In this document: positions 45,783-53,541 of the stretch, one piece after another
How positions within the stretch are numbered: position 1 is the stretch's first letter
Layout of the letters: each line of letters opens with the position of its first letter
From: Lachnospiraceae bacterium
GTDB lineage: Bacteria > Bacillota > Clostridia > Lachnospirales > Lachnospiraceae
NCBI GenBank assembly: GCA_017436865.1
Contig: JAFSCH010000111.1
Coordinates: forward strand, 1 to 64,000
Length of the DNA: 64,000 nt
Direction of reading: 5' to 3'
Translations under genes and position numbers: made by a program
Notes under the pieces: model-generated
Seen by the model: the letters and a program-made list of their open reading frames with translations, nothing else
Database searches by the model: none
Told to the model about the DNA's origin: nothing

Positions 45783-46064
45783 TTATACTTCATCTGCAAT
45801 TGGAGCTGTCACAACAACACTTGCTACTACTGAAATAACCACTGCAATAATAATCAAAAGCATGCCACCCAATAATAAAAACGCTCCACTTCCTGCATTA
45901 TCTTCTGCCGCATCTGCTGTTACCGGCTGTTCTTCTTCAATTACTACTGTATTGGAAGAAGCCTGTACCGTTGATACAGTAGGCGCAAACGCCGCCACAA
46001 AAAATCCAATCAATAATGCAAAAAAGAAACGAACTAATTTACCAGACATGTTATTCACCCTCAT
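45783..46064 (-). CDS. Small secreted/membrane protein of unknown function
   Basis: 93 residues from the ATG preceded by GGAGG; a longer frame of 16 codons lacks a site. A signal peptide-like helix (7-30, LVRFFFALLIGFFVAAFAPTVSTVQA) is followed by a short Glu/Ala-rich stretch and a second helix (about 60-85). Probably a small two-pass or surface-exposed membrane protein. A family D hairpin lies in its leader. Confidence 0.5.
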   Translation of the reverse strand: MRVNNMSGKLVRFFFALLIGFFVAAFAPTVSTVQASSNTVVIEEEQPVTADAAEDNAGSGAFLLLGGMLLIIIAVVISVVASVVVTAPIADEV

Positions 46065-46107
46065 ACTATACCTCCACGCATCTATTCTTATGGTTTCTTT
46101 TTTTATT

Positions 46108-46134
46108 CGCAATTATTCAGTTTCTTCATGATTA
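46108..46134 (-). other. Family D leader hairpin, copy 2
   Basis: Loop GAAGAAACTGA flanked by ATAATCAT / ATAATTGC; the stem is imperfect but the loop is conserved. 43 nt before the ATG at 46064, in sense orientation. Confidence 0.5.
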
Positions 46135-46315
46135 TAAATTGCAATATATTTATAATCATTTATCGATTTTAAATAATACGAATTTTATTCAAATATACCT
46201 CAGTTCTAATAGACAGTGTAACATATTTTGCACAAAAAGTGAAATGTTTTTCTATATTTTTTCGTTTTTTGTTACAATTTATTCATTTCTTCACCTTTTG
46301 CTACTACAAACACCT

Positions 46316-46723
46316 CTAATCCTCTTTTGTTTGCCGTACATTTTTCTCAAACCTTGCTACCAGCTTCCTTGCATCCTCTTCCACGATATTTTCTAACGCT
46401 GTAATAAACTCCTTTAACGGCTCCATGGTTGCCTGATCTGCCATCACCATAGAATGCTTCAGACTTTCGATATAATCCGATATCTCTTCACTAAAAGTAA
46501 GAGATATTTTTCCACCCTCCAACATAGATATCTGTAATGTATATGCTATATTTGTCCAGCTAATCTTCTGATTCATACCAGCAAGCTCTTTCACCTTCTT
46601 AATAAAATGAAATCCCTGCTGTGTTCTATCCAATAAATCCTCTAAAGTAACTCCAAAAAAATCCAAATCCTCGCTTGAAGCAATGCAGTTAACCTTCAAT
46701 TCTCCCAATTTCTTATATTCCAT
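46316..46723 (-). CDS. MecA-like adaptor protein
   Basis: About 135 residues from MEYKKLGELKVNC; AGGAG precedes that ATG, whereas 21 upstream codons lack a site. The N-terminal block KLGELKVNCIASSEDLDFFGVTLEDLL matches the MecA N-terminal domain (adaptors for ClpC) seen in Lachnospiraceae. A middle LQISMLEGGKISLTFSEE block also fits. The C-terminal ClpC-binding domain is short or absent here, so function as a full adaptor is uncertain. Its leader carries a B and a D element. Confidence 0.6.
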   Translation of the reverse strand: MEYKKLGELKVNCIASSEDLDFFGVTLEDLLDRTQQGFHFIKKVKELAGMNQKISWTNIAYTLQISMLEGGKISLTFSEEISDYIESLKHSMVMADQATMEPLKEFITALENIVEEDARKLVARFEKNVRQTKED

Positions 46724-46753
46724 AATTATTCTCCTGCTTGTATAACATGTTTT

Positions 46754-46779
46754 ATAACTATTCAGACCTTCATAGTTAC
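46754..46779 (-). other. Family D leader hairpin, copy 3
   Basis: Stem GTAACTAT / ATAGTTAT with loop GAAGGTCTGA on the minus strand, 30 nt before the MecA-like ATG. Relative to copy 1, an A-T pair has become C-G. Confidence 0.65.
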
Positions 46780-46780
46780 G

Positions 46781-46842
46781 TGTCAAAATCTACGTCTTCT
46801 TACGGCATACGCAGTAAATGCGCATGCCTGCTGAACAGTTAC
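46781..46842 (-). repeat. Intergenic repeat family B, copy 4
   Basis: On the minus strand it begins GTAACTGTTCAGCAGG and contains the hairpin GGCATGCGCA-TTTAC-TGCGTATGCC followed by GTAAGAAG. Immediately upstream of D copy 3. Confidence 0.65.
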
Positions 46843-46952
46843 CATTTTTTCATTATAAACATTCCCAACCAAAAAAGAAACTGCAACAAAAGAAATTTCT
46901 TTCTCTGGTTACAGCTTCCTTGCTCCAAATCCATATGATGACGCTCTATTCT

Positions 46953-46996
46953 GTTACTGTTCACTCCGTTAATGCTAAGTGCTGTGTGAACAGTAC
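46953..46996 (-). other. Inverted repeat after the 46998 gene
   Basis: Arms GTACTGTTCAC / GTGAACAGTAAC-like flank CGTTAATGC. It starts 1 bp after the stop of the minus-strand gene; no U-tract, so possibly a processing or repeat-derived structure. Related words occur at 39788-39810. Confidence 0.4.
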
Positions 46997-46997
46997 T

Positions 46998-47390
46998 CTA
47001 TTCTTCCTCTTCCACATGATCTGTGTGGAACATTAATAGGAACTCTGCGCCATTTTTCAATGTCAGCTTCATCACGACACCTTTACCATCGACTGAAATC
47101 TTGGAATTAATCTTCTTGACCATATCCAGATTCAGTTGCACGGTTGTGAACATATCATCACTAACCAAACACATGACTCTGCCGATTACCTTAACCTCTG
47201 AACAAATTACGGACAATGACATATTTAGTCCCGTTCCATCTGTAACATCCTCTATCGTTGACAAGGCCAGCGGTATATTCTTAACGTCTGACAATACTGC
47301 AATCAGATTCTCCACATCATTGACCATCAATAGACGATTACGCATAACTTCTAGGTAATTTGTCCAATTCTGCATTCCATCCATACTCAT
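46998..47390 (-). CDS. Conserved hypothetical protein
   Basis: 130 residues, mixed alpha/beta, no signal peptide or membrane helix. N-terminal helix (MQNWTNYLEVMRNRLLMVNDVENLIAVLSD in several turns) is followed by alternating beta strands (VICSEVKVIGRVMCLVSD, VVMKLTLKNGAEFLLMF). I do not recognise the family. It stands alone, with a GGAGG site before the ATG. Confidence 0.5.
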   Translation of the reverse strand: MSMDGMQNWTNYLEVMRNRLLMVNDVENLIAVLSDVKNIPLALSTIEDVTDGTGLNMSLSVICSEVKVIGRVMCLVSDDMFTTVQLNLDMVKKINSKISVDGKGVVMKLTLKNGAEFLLMFHTDHVEEEE

Positions 47391-47593
47391 CTTATGGCCT
47401 CCTTTGAGTTACTCCCCCTAAATGAGCTACTACAACAAGATATAAGGCCTAATAGATTGTGACTGAACTTTTCTTGTATATTAATTATACTTTTTTAAAA
47501 ATATCGTGTCAACTCGATTGGTGTGTTCATTTTGTCTGACGGCGCATAAATATTTTATATATTTTTTGTTTAATATATAAAATTTGTACAAAT

Positions 47594-48280
47594 CTACAAT
47601 TGCCATTCTTTTGGATACGAAATTTCGAACTGCATTCTCTCTTTTGTCACAGGATGAATCACACTCAGACGATTGGCAAGTAACGCAGTATGGCGAATTC
47701 CCAGTTTCTCTGTAAGTTTTTGGGATGCTTCATTTCCATACTTACTATCTCCCAATAGCGGCATACCTGCGTGTGACATTTGCACACGAATCTGATGATG
47801 ACGTCCAGTAAAAATCTCTACCTCGATTAAAGAATATGCCACTTCTTCTTTTTCTATATCATGTAACAATTTCCAACTGAGTTTTGCCTTCTTTGCCCCT
47901 TGTGTACCTGCGACAACTACCTTTGACAAATTAGTTTTGGAATCTTTTAGCAAATAATCCTCTAACTCACCCTGCTTATCCGATTTATCTCTTGTGCTGG
48001 AAACAAGAGCCGCATAAGACTTTTTTAAAGTACCATTTTCGAGCTGCTTCGTTAGTATTTTTGCAGCCTCCGGTGTCTTTGCAAATACCAAGAGTCCCTC
48101 TACCGGCTGATCCAATCTATGTATCATACCAAGATAGGTTCCTTTTCCTTTTGCTTTTAAATAATTCTTTAACTCACTTACTACATCGGCCTGCCCGAGT
48201 CTTGCTGTCTCTGTTGCAATTCCCGCCGGTTTGTGAATGACTAAAATTGCATCGTCTTCGTATTTAATAATTGCTTTCAT
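47594..48280 (-). CDS. RluA-family RNA pseudouridine synthase
   Basis: 228 residues from MKAIIKYEDDAILVI. The catalytic Asp lies in GMIHRLDQPVEGLLVFAK; GRHHQIRVQ and LLGDSKYG are present. There is no S4 domain, so it resembles RluA/TruC-type enzymes. The longer open frame would overlap the response-regulator gene, so the start is set here. rRNA or tRNA target unknown. Confidence 0.9.
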   Translation of the reverse strand: MKAIIKYEDDAILVIHKPAGIATETARLGQADVVSELKNYLKAKGKGTYLGMIHRLDQPVEGLLVFAKTPEAAKILTKQLENGTLKKSYAALVSSTRDKSDKQGELEDYLLKDSKTNLSKVVVAGTQGAKKAKLSWKLLHDIEKEEVAYSLIEVEIFTGRHHQIRVQMSHAGMPLLGDSKYGNEASQKLTEKLGIRHTALLANRLSVIHPVTKERMQFEISYPKEWQL

Positions 48281-48302
48281 AATTGCTCCATGTTTCTGTG
48301 TT

Positions 48303-48989
48303 TTACAATTTAAAGCGATATCCCACACCCCAAATAGTCTCAATATACTGTGGTTTTGAAGTATCTGTTTCAATCTTTTCACGAATCTTCTTAATATGCA
48401 CTGTTACGGTAGCGATGTCACCAATGGAATCCATGTCCCAAATCTCACGAAAGAGTTCTTCCTTCGTAAATACATGATTCGGATTCTCTGCAAGGAAAGT
48501 AAGCAGGTCAAATTCCTTGGTTGTAAAGGTCTTTTCTGCACCATCAATAAAGACTCTTCTTGCTGTTTTATCAATACGAATACCTCGAATTTCAACCATA
48601 TCATTTTCCTTGGTATGTGTTCCAACAAGTCTTGCATAACGAGCCATATGTGCCTTTACACGAGCAACGAGCTCACTTGGACTAAAAGGCTTTGTCAGAT
48701 AATCGTCTGCACCAAGTCCCAAGCCTCTAATCTTATCAATATCATCCTTCTTTGCAGATACCATGAGAATTGGTACATCCTTCTCCTCACGGATACGCTT
48801 ACAAATCTCAAAGCCATCAATTCCAGGAAGCATCAAATCTAAAATAATTAGGTCAAACTCCTCGGATAATGCTGTCGCAAGTCCTGTGTCTCCGCTATTT
48901 TCTATTTCTACTTCAAAATCATTCAGTTCTAAGTAATCCTTCTCTAAATCTGCAATTGCCTCTTCATCTTCAATAATCAAAATTCTGCT
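48303..48989 (-). CDS. OmpR-family response regulator
   Basis: 228 residues. Receiver with EDE acidic pocket and LIILDLMLPGIDG phospho-Asp; Lys in YLTKPFSP. The C-terminal winged helix ends ETIWGVGYRFKL. The start at MSRILIIEDEE is set by GAAAGGA. Follows the kinase; the pair precedes rluA by 22 bp. Confidence 0.93.
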   Translation of the reverse strand, partial: SRILIIEDEEAIADLEKDYLELNDFEVEIENSGDTGLATALSEEFDLIILDLMLPGIDGFEICKRIREEKDVPILMVSAKKDDIDKIRGLGLGADDYLTKPFSPSELVARVKAHMARYARLVGTHTKENDMVEIRGIRIDKTARRVFIDGAEKTFTTKEFDLLTFLAENPNHVFTKEELFREIWDMDSIGDIATVTVHIKKIREKIETDTSKPQYIETIWGVGYRFKL

Positions 48990-49024
48990 CATATTTTTTT
49001 CCTTTCTCATTTTTTCTACATACA

Positions 49025-50161
49025 TCACATATCAACGGTAACTTCGTCGTTTTTCTCTGTATACTTTCTAATTACAAAATGCATACAGGTTCCTTCACCT
49101 TCTTTGCTTGTTGCCCAGACATAACCACCATGGTCTTCAATAATCTTTTTTACAATACTAAGTCCGATACCGCTGCCACCCTGCATAGAATTTCTAGAAG
49201 AATCTGTTCGATAAAATCTCTCAAAAATGTTTCCTATATCCTTTGCAGGAATGCCTTTTCCATCGTCCTCAATCTCAATACGAATCGATTCACCCTCATC
49301 TAAAATACGAATGTCTATCTCACCTTTATCATGCCCCATATATTTTACACTATTGCTGATAATGTTATTAATTACCTTTTTAAGTTGCTCAGGATCAGCC
49401 ACAATGGCCGTATCCGACGGTGCTAGATTGGTATAATTAAGCGTAATATTTTTAGATTCCAGATCCAGTCCTACCTCTTCCACACAATCCTCAAAATAAT
49501 CTGCAATATTAATCACATGGAAGTGATACGGTATTTTATTAGAATCAATACCCGAATACGTTGTTAGCTCATTAATCAGCCTGTCCATGTCGTTTGCTTT
49601 ATTGTAAATAGTTTTAATGTACTTATCCATTTTCTCCGGCGTATCTGCAACACCATCCATAATACCCTCTACATAGCCTTTAATAGAAGTAATCGGCGTC
49701 TTCAAATCATGAGAAATATTACTGATAAGTTCCTTACTCTTTTTCTCATTCTGCGCCTTCTCCTCTGCATTTTCCTTAAGATGCAGACGCATCTGTTCAT
49801 AATTATTATAAAGAACGCCAATCTCATCATTTTTCATAGGATCAAGTCGATAGTCAAAATCCCCCTCTGCAATTTTCCTCATGGCAATGCTCAATTGTTT
49901 AATAGGCTTATAGATATCTTTGTTTACCCAAACTGTAATCAAAGTACTTGTCAGAATCAAAATAATAATGGTAGACCACCCGAGACTTGTCATAAAACGT
50001 CTGCTAATCAAGGCTCCTATCATTACATCTTCTTTTGACAACTCATTAATTAGATTAACCTCTTCGTGCATACTGATTCCAAAAATAGCAACGGTAAGAA
50101 ACAGCAATGGTACAAAGATAATGGTAAAAAACAAAAGCATCATTTTCGTTTTTAGGTTCAT
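49025..50161 (-). CDS. Sensor histidine kinase
   Basis: 378 residues. Two helices (about 6-28 and 55-74) with a short extracellular loop of about 25 residues, a HAMP domain (about 77-128), the HisKA box SNISHDLKTPITSIKGY and a complete HATPase (NNIISNSVKY, DDGKGIP, GSGIGLSIVKKI). The small sensor loop suggests it senses the membrane or a partner protein. Signal unknown. Confidence 0.92.
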   Translation of the reverse strand: MNLKTKMMLLFFTIIFVPLLFLTVAIFGISMHEEVNLINELSKEDVMIGALISRRFMTSLGWSTIIILILTSTLITVWVNKDIYKPIKQLSIAMRKIAEGDFDYRLDPMKNDEIGVLYNNYEQMRLHLKENAEEKAQNEKKSKELISNISHDLKTPITSIKGYVEGIMDGVADTPEKMDKYIKTIYNKANDMDRLINELTTYSGIDSNKIPYHFHVINIADYFEDCVEEVGLDLESKNITLNYTNLAPSDTAIVADPEQLKKVINNIISNSVKYMGHDKGEIDIRILDEGESIRIEIEDDGKGIPAKDIGNIFERFYRTDSSRNSMQGGSGIGLSIVKKIIEDHGGYVWATSKEGEGTCMHFVIRKYTEKNDEVTVDM

Positions 50162-50282
50162 ACAATCATATCCTTCTCTTTTTGATATAAATACTATAGC
50201 ACAGAAACTACCAAAATATAGTAGTTTGAATTTTTCTTAATCATTTTTTTATGAATTTTAAAATTATTTTTTGATTTTGCTA

Positions 50283-50328
50283 TTGCTTTTTTATTAGTTT
50301 CTGTATATAATAACAGTAATCATTACTG
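50283..50328 (+). promoter_or_regulatory. perR promoter and 7-1-7 Fur/PerR-type operator
   Basis: TTGCTT (50283-50288), 17-bp spacer, TATAAT (50306-50311). Just downstream, CAGTAAT-C-ATTACTG (50314-50328) is a perfect 7-1-7 inverted repeat, the geometry of Fur/PerR boxes. Suggests autorepression. Confidence 0.7.
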
Positions 50329-50358
50329 ATTTAGTTCTTGAAAAAGCGGAGGGCGCAT

Positions 50359-50763
50359 ATGATTATGAAGTACAGCCGACAAAGAGCGGCCATTCTTTCT
50401 TTTTTACAAACGAGAAAAGATCATCCTACTGCAGAGGTTGTTTACTCCCATGTAAAAGAGGAATACCCAAATATTAGTCTTGGTACGGTCTACCGTAACC
50501 TAACACAACTTGCCGATAACGGTATGATATTACGTCTTTCCTTTGGAGAGCTTGGTGTTGACCATTTCGATGCAGATACCACGCCACATCACCATTTTGT
50601 GTGTTCTGCATGTAGTAGCGTGATTGATTTGCAACTAGAGGAAATGCCTTTTATTGATGAGGAAGCCGGAAAGAACTTTGATGGGATGATACAGGGACAC
50701 AATATTTATTTCCATGGCTTGTGTAAATGCTGTCTGGAGAAAAAGTCCCAAACAACTGAATAA
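50359..50763 (+). CDS. perR: Fur-family regulator, probably PerR
   Basis: 134 residues from MIMKYSRQR, with GGAGG 6 nt before. Winged-helix DNA-binding N terminus (HPTAEVVYSHVKEEYPNISLGTVYRNL in two turns). The HHHFVCSACS and CKCC motifs supply the structural zinc cysteines; FDADTTPHHH supplies regulatory-metal ligands. The peroxide-response assignment rests on the adjacent rubrerythrin gene and the 7-1-7 site; Fur or Zur cannot be fully excluded. Confidence 0.85.
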   Translation: MIMKYSRQRAAILSFLQTRKDHPTAEVVYSHVKEEYPNISLGTVYRNLTQLADNGMILRLSFGELGVDHFDADTTPHHHFVCSACSSVIDLQLEEMPFIDEEAGKNFDGMIQGHNIYFHGLCKCCLEKKSQTTE

Positions 50764-50787
50764 GTGTGATATAAAACGTGAAAACTT

Positions 50788-50814
50788 GTAATTATGAAGG
50801 TTCTGAATAATTAC
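50788..50814 (+). other. Family D leader hairpin, copy 4 (before rubrerythrin)
   Basis: Perfect 8-bp stem GTAATTAT / ATAATTAC with loop GAAGGTTCTGA on the plus strand, 30 nt before the rubrerythrin ATG. Confidence 0.7.
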
Positions 50815-50844
50815 AAAAACTTTAATTATTAGGAGGAAATGAAT

Positions 50845-51384
50845 ATGAAATTTGTATGTAGTGTATGTGGTTATGTTCATGAAGGAGATCATGCCCCAGA
50901 AAGATGCCCACAGTGTAATGTTCCAGCTGACAAGTTCGTTGTACAGAGCGAAGAAAGAAGCTGGGCTGCTGAACACGTTGTTGGTGTAGCACAGGGCGTA
51001 AGAGAGGACATTTTAGAAGATTTAAGAGCAAACTACATGGGAGAATGTACAGAAGTTGGTATGTATCTTGCAATGGCAAGAGTTGCACATAGAGAAGGTT
51101 ATCCTGAAATCGGTCTTTATTGGGAAAAGGCTGCTTGGGAAGAGGCTGAGCATGCTGCTAAGTTTGCAGAATTATTAGGTGAAGTAGTAACAGACTCTAC
51201 TAAGAAGAACCTCGAAATGAGAGTTGAAGCAGAAAACGGCGCAACCGCTGGTAAGTTTGACCTTGCTAAGCGTGCAAAAGAGCTTAACCTTGATGCTATC
51301 CATGATACTGTTCATGAAATGGCTAGGGATGAAGCAAGACATGGAAAAGCGTTTGAAGGTTTATTGAAGAGATACTTTGCGTAA
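50845..51384 (+). CDS. Reverse rubrerythrin (N-terminal rubredoxin domain)
   Basis: 179 residues. Rubredoxin-like [10 protein letters not shown] ... CPQC (2-26) comes first, then the di-iron ferritin-like domain with [15 protein letters not shown] and DEARHG ligands (about 58-175). This reversed order matches the NADH-peroxidase-type rubrerythrins of Clostridia, which reduce H2O2 and O2. AGGAGG lies 8 nt before the ATG. Encoded just after PerR. Confidence 0.95.
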   Translation: MKFVCSVCGYVHEGDHAPERCPQCNVPADKFVVQSEERSWAAEHVVGVAQGVREDILEDLRANYMGECTEVGMYLAMARVAHREGYPEIGLYWEKAAWEEAEHAAKFAELLGEVVTDSTKKNLEMRVEAENGATAGKFDLAKRAKELNLDAIHDTVHEMARDEARHGKAFEGLLKRYFA

Positions 51385-51402
51385 GCTATAAGCCATGCAA
51401 TA

Positions 51403-51461
51403 AAAAAGAAAGTCACACACCGTGGGAGCTTGCTCACTAAGGTGAGTGACTTTCTTTTTTA
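51403..51461 (+). terminator. Terminator of the rubrerythrin gene
   Basis: Arms AAAAAAGAAAGTCAC / GTGACTTTCTTTTTT with a T-run. Confidence 0.8.
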
Positions 51462-51465
51462 TTAT

Positions 51466-51564
51466 AGGGCGACAGCCCGACAACGAGAAAATGCGCAAGC
51501 ATTTTCGAGTGGCATGGCGAGTGGCATGGCGAGTGGCATGGCAAGTGGCATGGCGAGTGGCATA
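51466..51564. repeat. Hairpins plus 12-bp tandem repeat
   Basis: GGGC-GACA-GCCC and GAAAATGC-GCAA-GCATTTTC are followed by almost five units of CGAGTGGCATGG (51506-51564; one unit starts CAAG). No coding frame on either strand is convincing. Length may vary by slippage. Confidence 0.85.
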
Positions 51565-51650
51565 AATAATACTTACTAACACTTGCTCCACTATTTTATC
51601 CATGATAAACTAATTAAATAAATTTGAACACAAGAAAAAGGGGATTAACT

Positions 51651-52292
51651 ATGAAAACAAGAAGAATTTTCATGTCATTAGCCGGCGTTCTCATTTGTGC
51701 TATCAGTGTTGGTGTATTCAAAATTGCAGCTTTAGGGGTAGACCCATTTCAATCACTGATGAGTGGATTGGACAACTGGATTCCCATCCCTTTCGGTACG
51801 CTATATGTGTTGGTGAACCTGGCATTATTAACATTCAGCTTGTTTGCCGATCGTCGCAATATTGGTATCGCTACCTTTATTAATCTGTTTTTGCTGGGCT
51901 ATATCACACAATTTACCTATGAATTTTTACAGATTTGGTTACCTGCGCCTTCACTGCCCATACGAATTCTCTGCCTAATTATAGGCATTGTAGTTATTTG
52001 CTTTGGCTCCTCCTTATATATGACTGCAAATCTAGGTGTTTCTACCTACGATGCCGTAGCCATTGTTTTATCTGGAAAATGGAACTTAGGTCAATTCAAA
52101 TATATTCGTATTTGCTGTGATTTGGTATGTGTACTCTTAGGTGTGGGAATCTTTTTATTCTCCGGCGGAACTCTTGCACAAGTGCCTACCATTGCCGGTA
52201 TTGGTACGATAATTACTGCTTTTTTTATGGGGCCGCTGATTCAATTTTTCAATGATCATATTGCAATACCACTACTAGATAAGTCACATTAG
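51651..52292 (+). CDS. YczE/YyaS/YitT-type membrane protein
   Basis: 213 residues with about five hydrophobic helices. The ISVGVFKIAALGVDPFQSL and MTANLGVSTYDAVA blocks are typical of the YczE family. GGGG precedes the ATG. In B. subtilis yczE sits beside surfactin genes and affects surfactin-related metabolism; no such neighbour here. The stop codon abuts the WYL fragment. Confidence 0.75.
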   Translation: MKTRRIFMSLAGVLICAISVGVFKIAALGVDPFQSLMSGLDNWIPIPFGTLYVLVNLALLTFSLFADRRNIGIATFINLFLLGYITQFTYEFLQIWLPAPSLPIRILCLIIGIVVICFGSSLYMTANLGVSTYDAVAIVLSGKWNLGQFKYIRICCDLVCVLLGVGIFLFSGGTLAQVPTIAGIGTIITAFFMGPLIQFFNDHIAIPLLDKSH

Positions 52293-52787
52293 AAATACAA
52301 GATAAGTACTTTTCAATATATCAATCACCATGGTGATAAAGCAATACGATTCGTTGAGCCTTATCAACTTATATTAAAAAGCAATCATTGGTATTTTCAA
52401 GGATATTGTCATACTAGAAATGATTATCGTTTATTTCGCTTATCACGTATGACAGAACTAGAAATAAAAGACAAAAATTTCATTCCTCGAAGCTATCAAA
52501 AACCTATTTTAGACATTACAAAAATGGTCGAACCAATACAAATAGTAATTAAACTCCGCATTCATAAATCTATAATGGACAGGGTACTTGATTTATGTGA
52601 TTACGAAAACTTTACCCCAGATGGTTGTGATTATTACATCGTTAATTTTCCTTTTATTGATAATGATTATTACTACGATATGCTATTAAGCTTGGGCGAA
52701 AAATGTGAATGCCTTGAGCCATTATATGTACGCGAAAAAATCAAACAAAAAATACATTCTATTTGTACAATATATAATTCTTTATAG
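52293..52787 (+). pseudogene. WYL-domain regulator, C-terminal fragment
   Basis: Translation continues in the yczE frame right after its TAG: HHGDKAIRFVEPYQLILKSNHWYFQGYCHTRNDYRLFRLSRM (split here by family blocks) is a classic WYL core. The rest to 52787 is the C-terminal WCX extension. The N-terminal HTH is absent and no start codon exists before 52449. Truncated gene, probably inactive. Confidence 0.75.
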
Positions 52788-52908
52788 CATAAATATTTTT
52801 ACATGCAATGACCTACTATACCTTTTATAAAAGAGACTTATAACTATATACTTTATATAAAATATGTTATAATTTGAATATGAAATATATCACACAGAAA
52901 GGACCGTT

Positions 52909-53541
52909 ATGCTTCTAAAAAACAATACAGAACAGCCAAAAACAGATTATTTGGCAGATTGGCCTGCTCATTATTATGAGATTCCTTCTGCTACACAAAA
53001 AATAGAAGCCTTAAATACTATCGAAAAACAGGGACTATCCACTGTTTCTGATATCTATCGTAAGGCTTTGTGTGAAAAACGTTATTTTTCTAAAAATAAA
53101 CAAGGAACCACCGATTCCTTTTTAAGCGCTTGGATGATGATTAAGGCTTCTAGTGCTTCCGGTGTATCCTTCCTGAAAAGAAAGCATATGCAACGCGAAC
53201 TGGAAGGCTATATGAAAGATTTGTGTCTTCTTGATTTTCCTTATGAAGATGAAGAAGCATATACTGTTCGCTTAGAAGAATGGCGTGATTTTGCTATCTA
53301 CTTCATTTATTCCTGCTCTGATAGCAAAGCTTATTGCTCGACTCTTTTTGGAATAGTTCCTATCAAGGATTCTCTTGTTGCAGAAAAAATTGCAAATGAA
53401 ATCCTGTTGGTTACATCCGAATATCCCAAAAACTTTCATCTCGAACAAACTTTTGCCCCTTTTCGAGAAGTTATGTGTGAGGTTTACTGTCAGATGATTG
53501 AGAATGGAGAAACTTATCTACATCATCCGGCTCAACCTTAG
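52909..53541 (+). CDS. DUF6553-like protein
   Basis: 210 residues, helical, no signal peptide. The pattern YLADWPAHYYEIPSATQKIEALN and LSAWMMIKASSASG resembles a Lachnospiraceae family I recall as DUF6553; function unknown. GAAAGGACC lies before the ATG. Its 3' end overlaps the convergent sugar-binding protein gene by 71 nt. Confidence 0.55.
   Translation: MLLKNNTEQPKTDYLADWPAHYYEIPSATQKIEALNTIEKQGLSTVSDIYRKALCEKRYFSKNKQGTTDSFLSAWMMIKASSASGVSFLKRKHMQRELEGYMKDLCLLDFPYEDEEAYTVRLEEWRDFAIYFIYSCSDSKAYCSTLFGIVPIKDSLVAEKIANEILLVTSEYPKNFHLEQTFAPFREVMCEVYCQMIENGETYLHHPAQP

Noticed and set aside
51361..51603. Minus-strand frame of 80 codons with HATRHATR repeats
   Set aside because: It is simply the translation of the 12-bp tandem repeat and terminator; no ribosome site.
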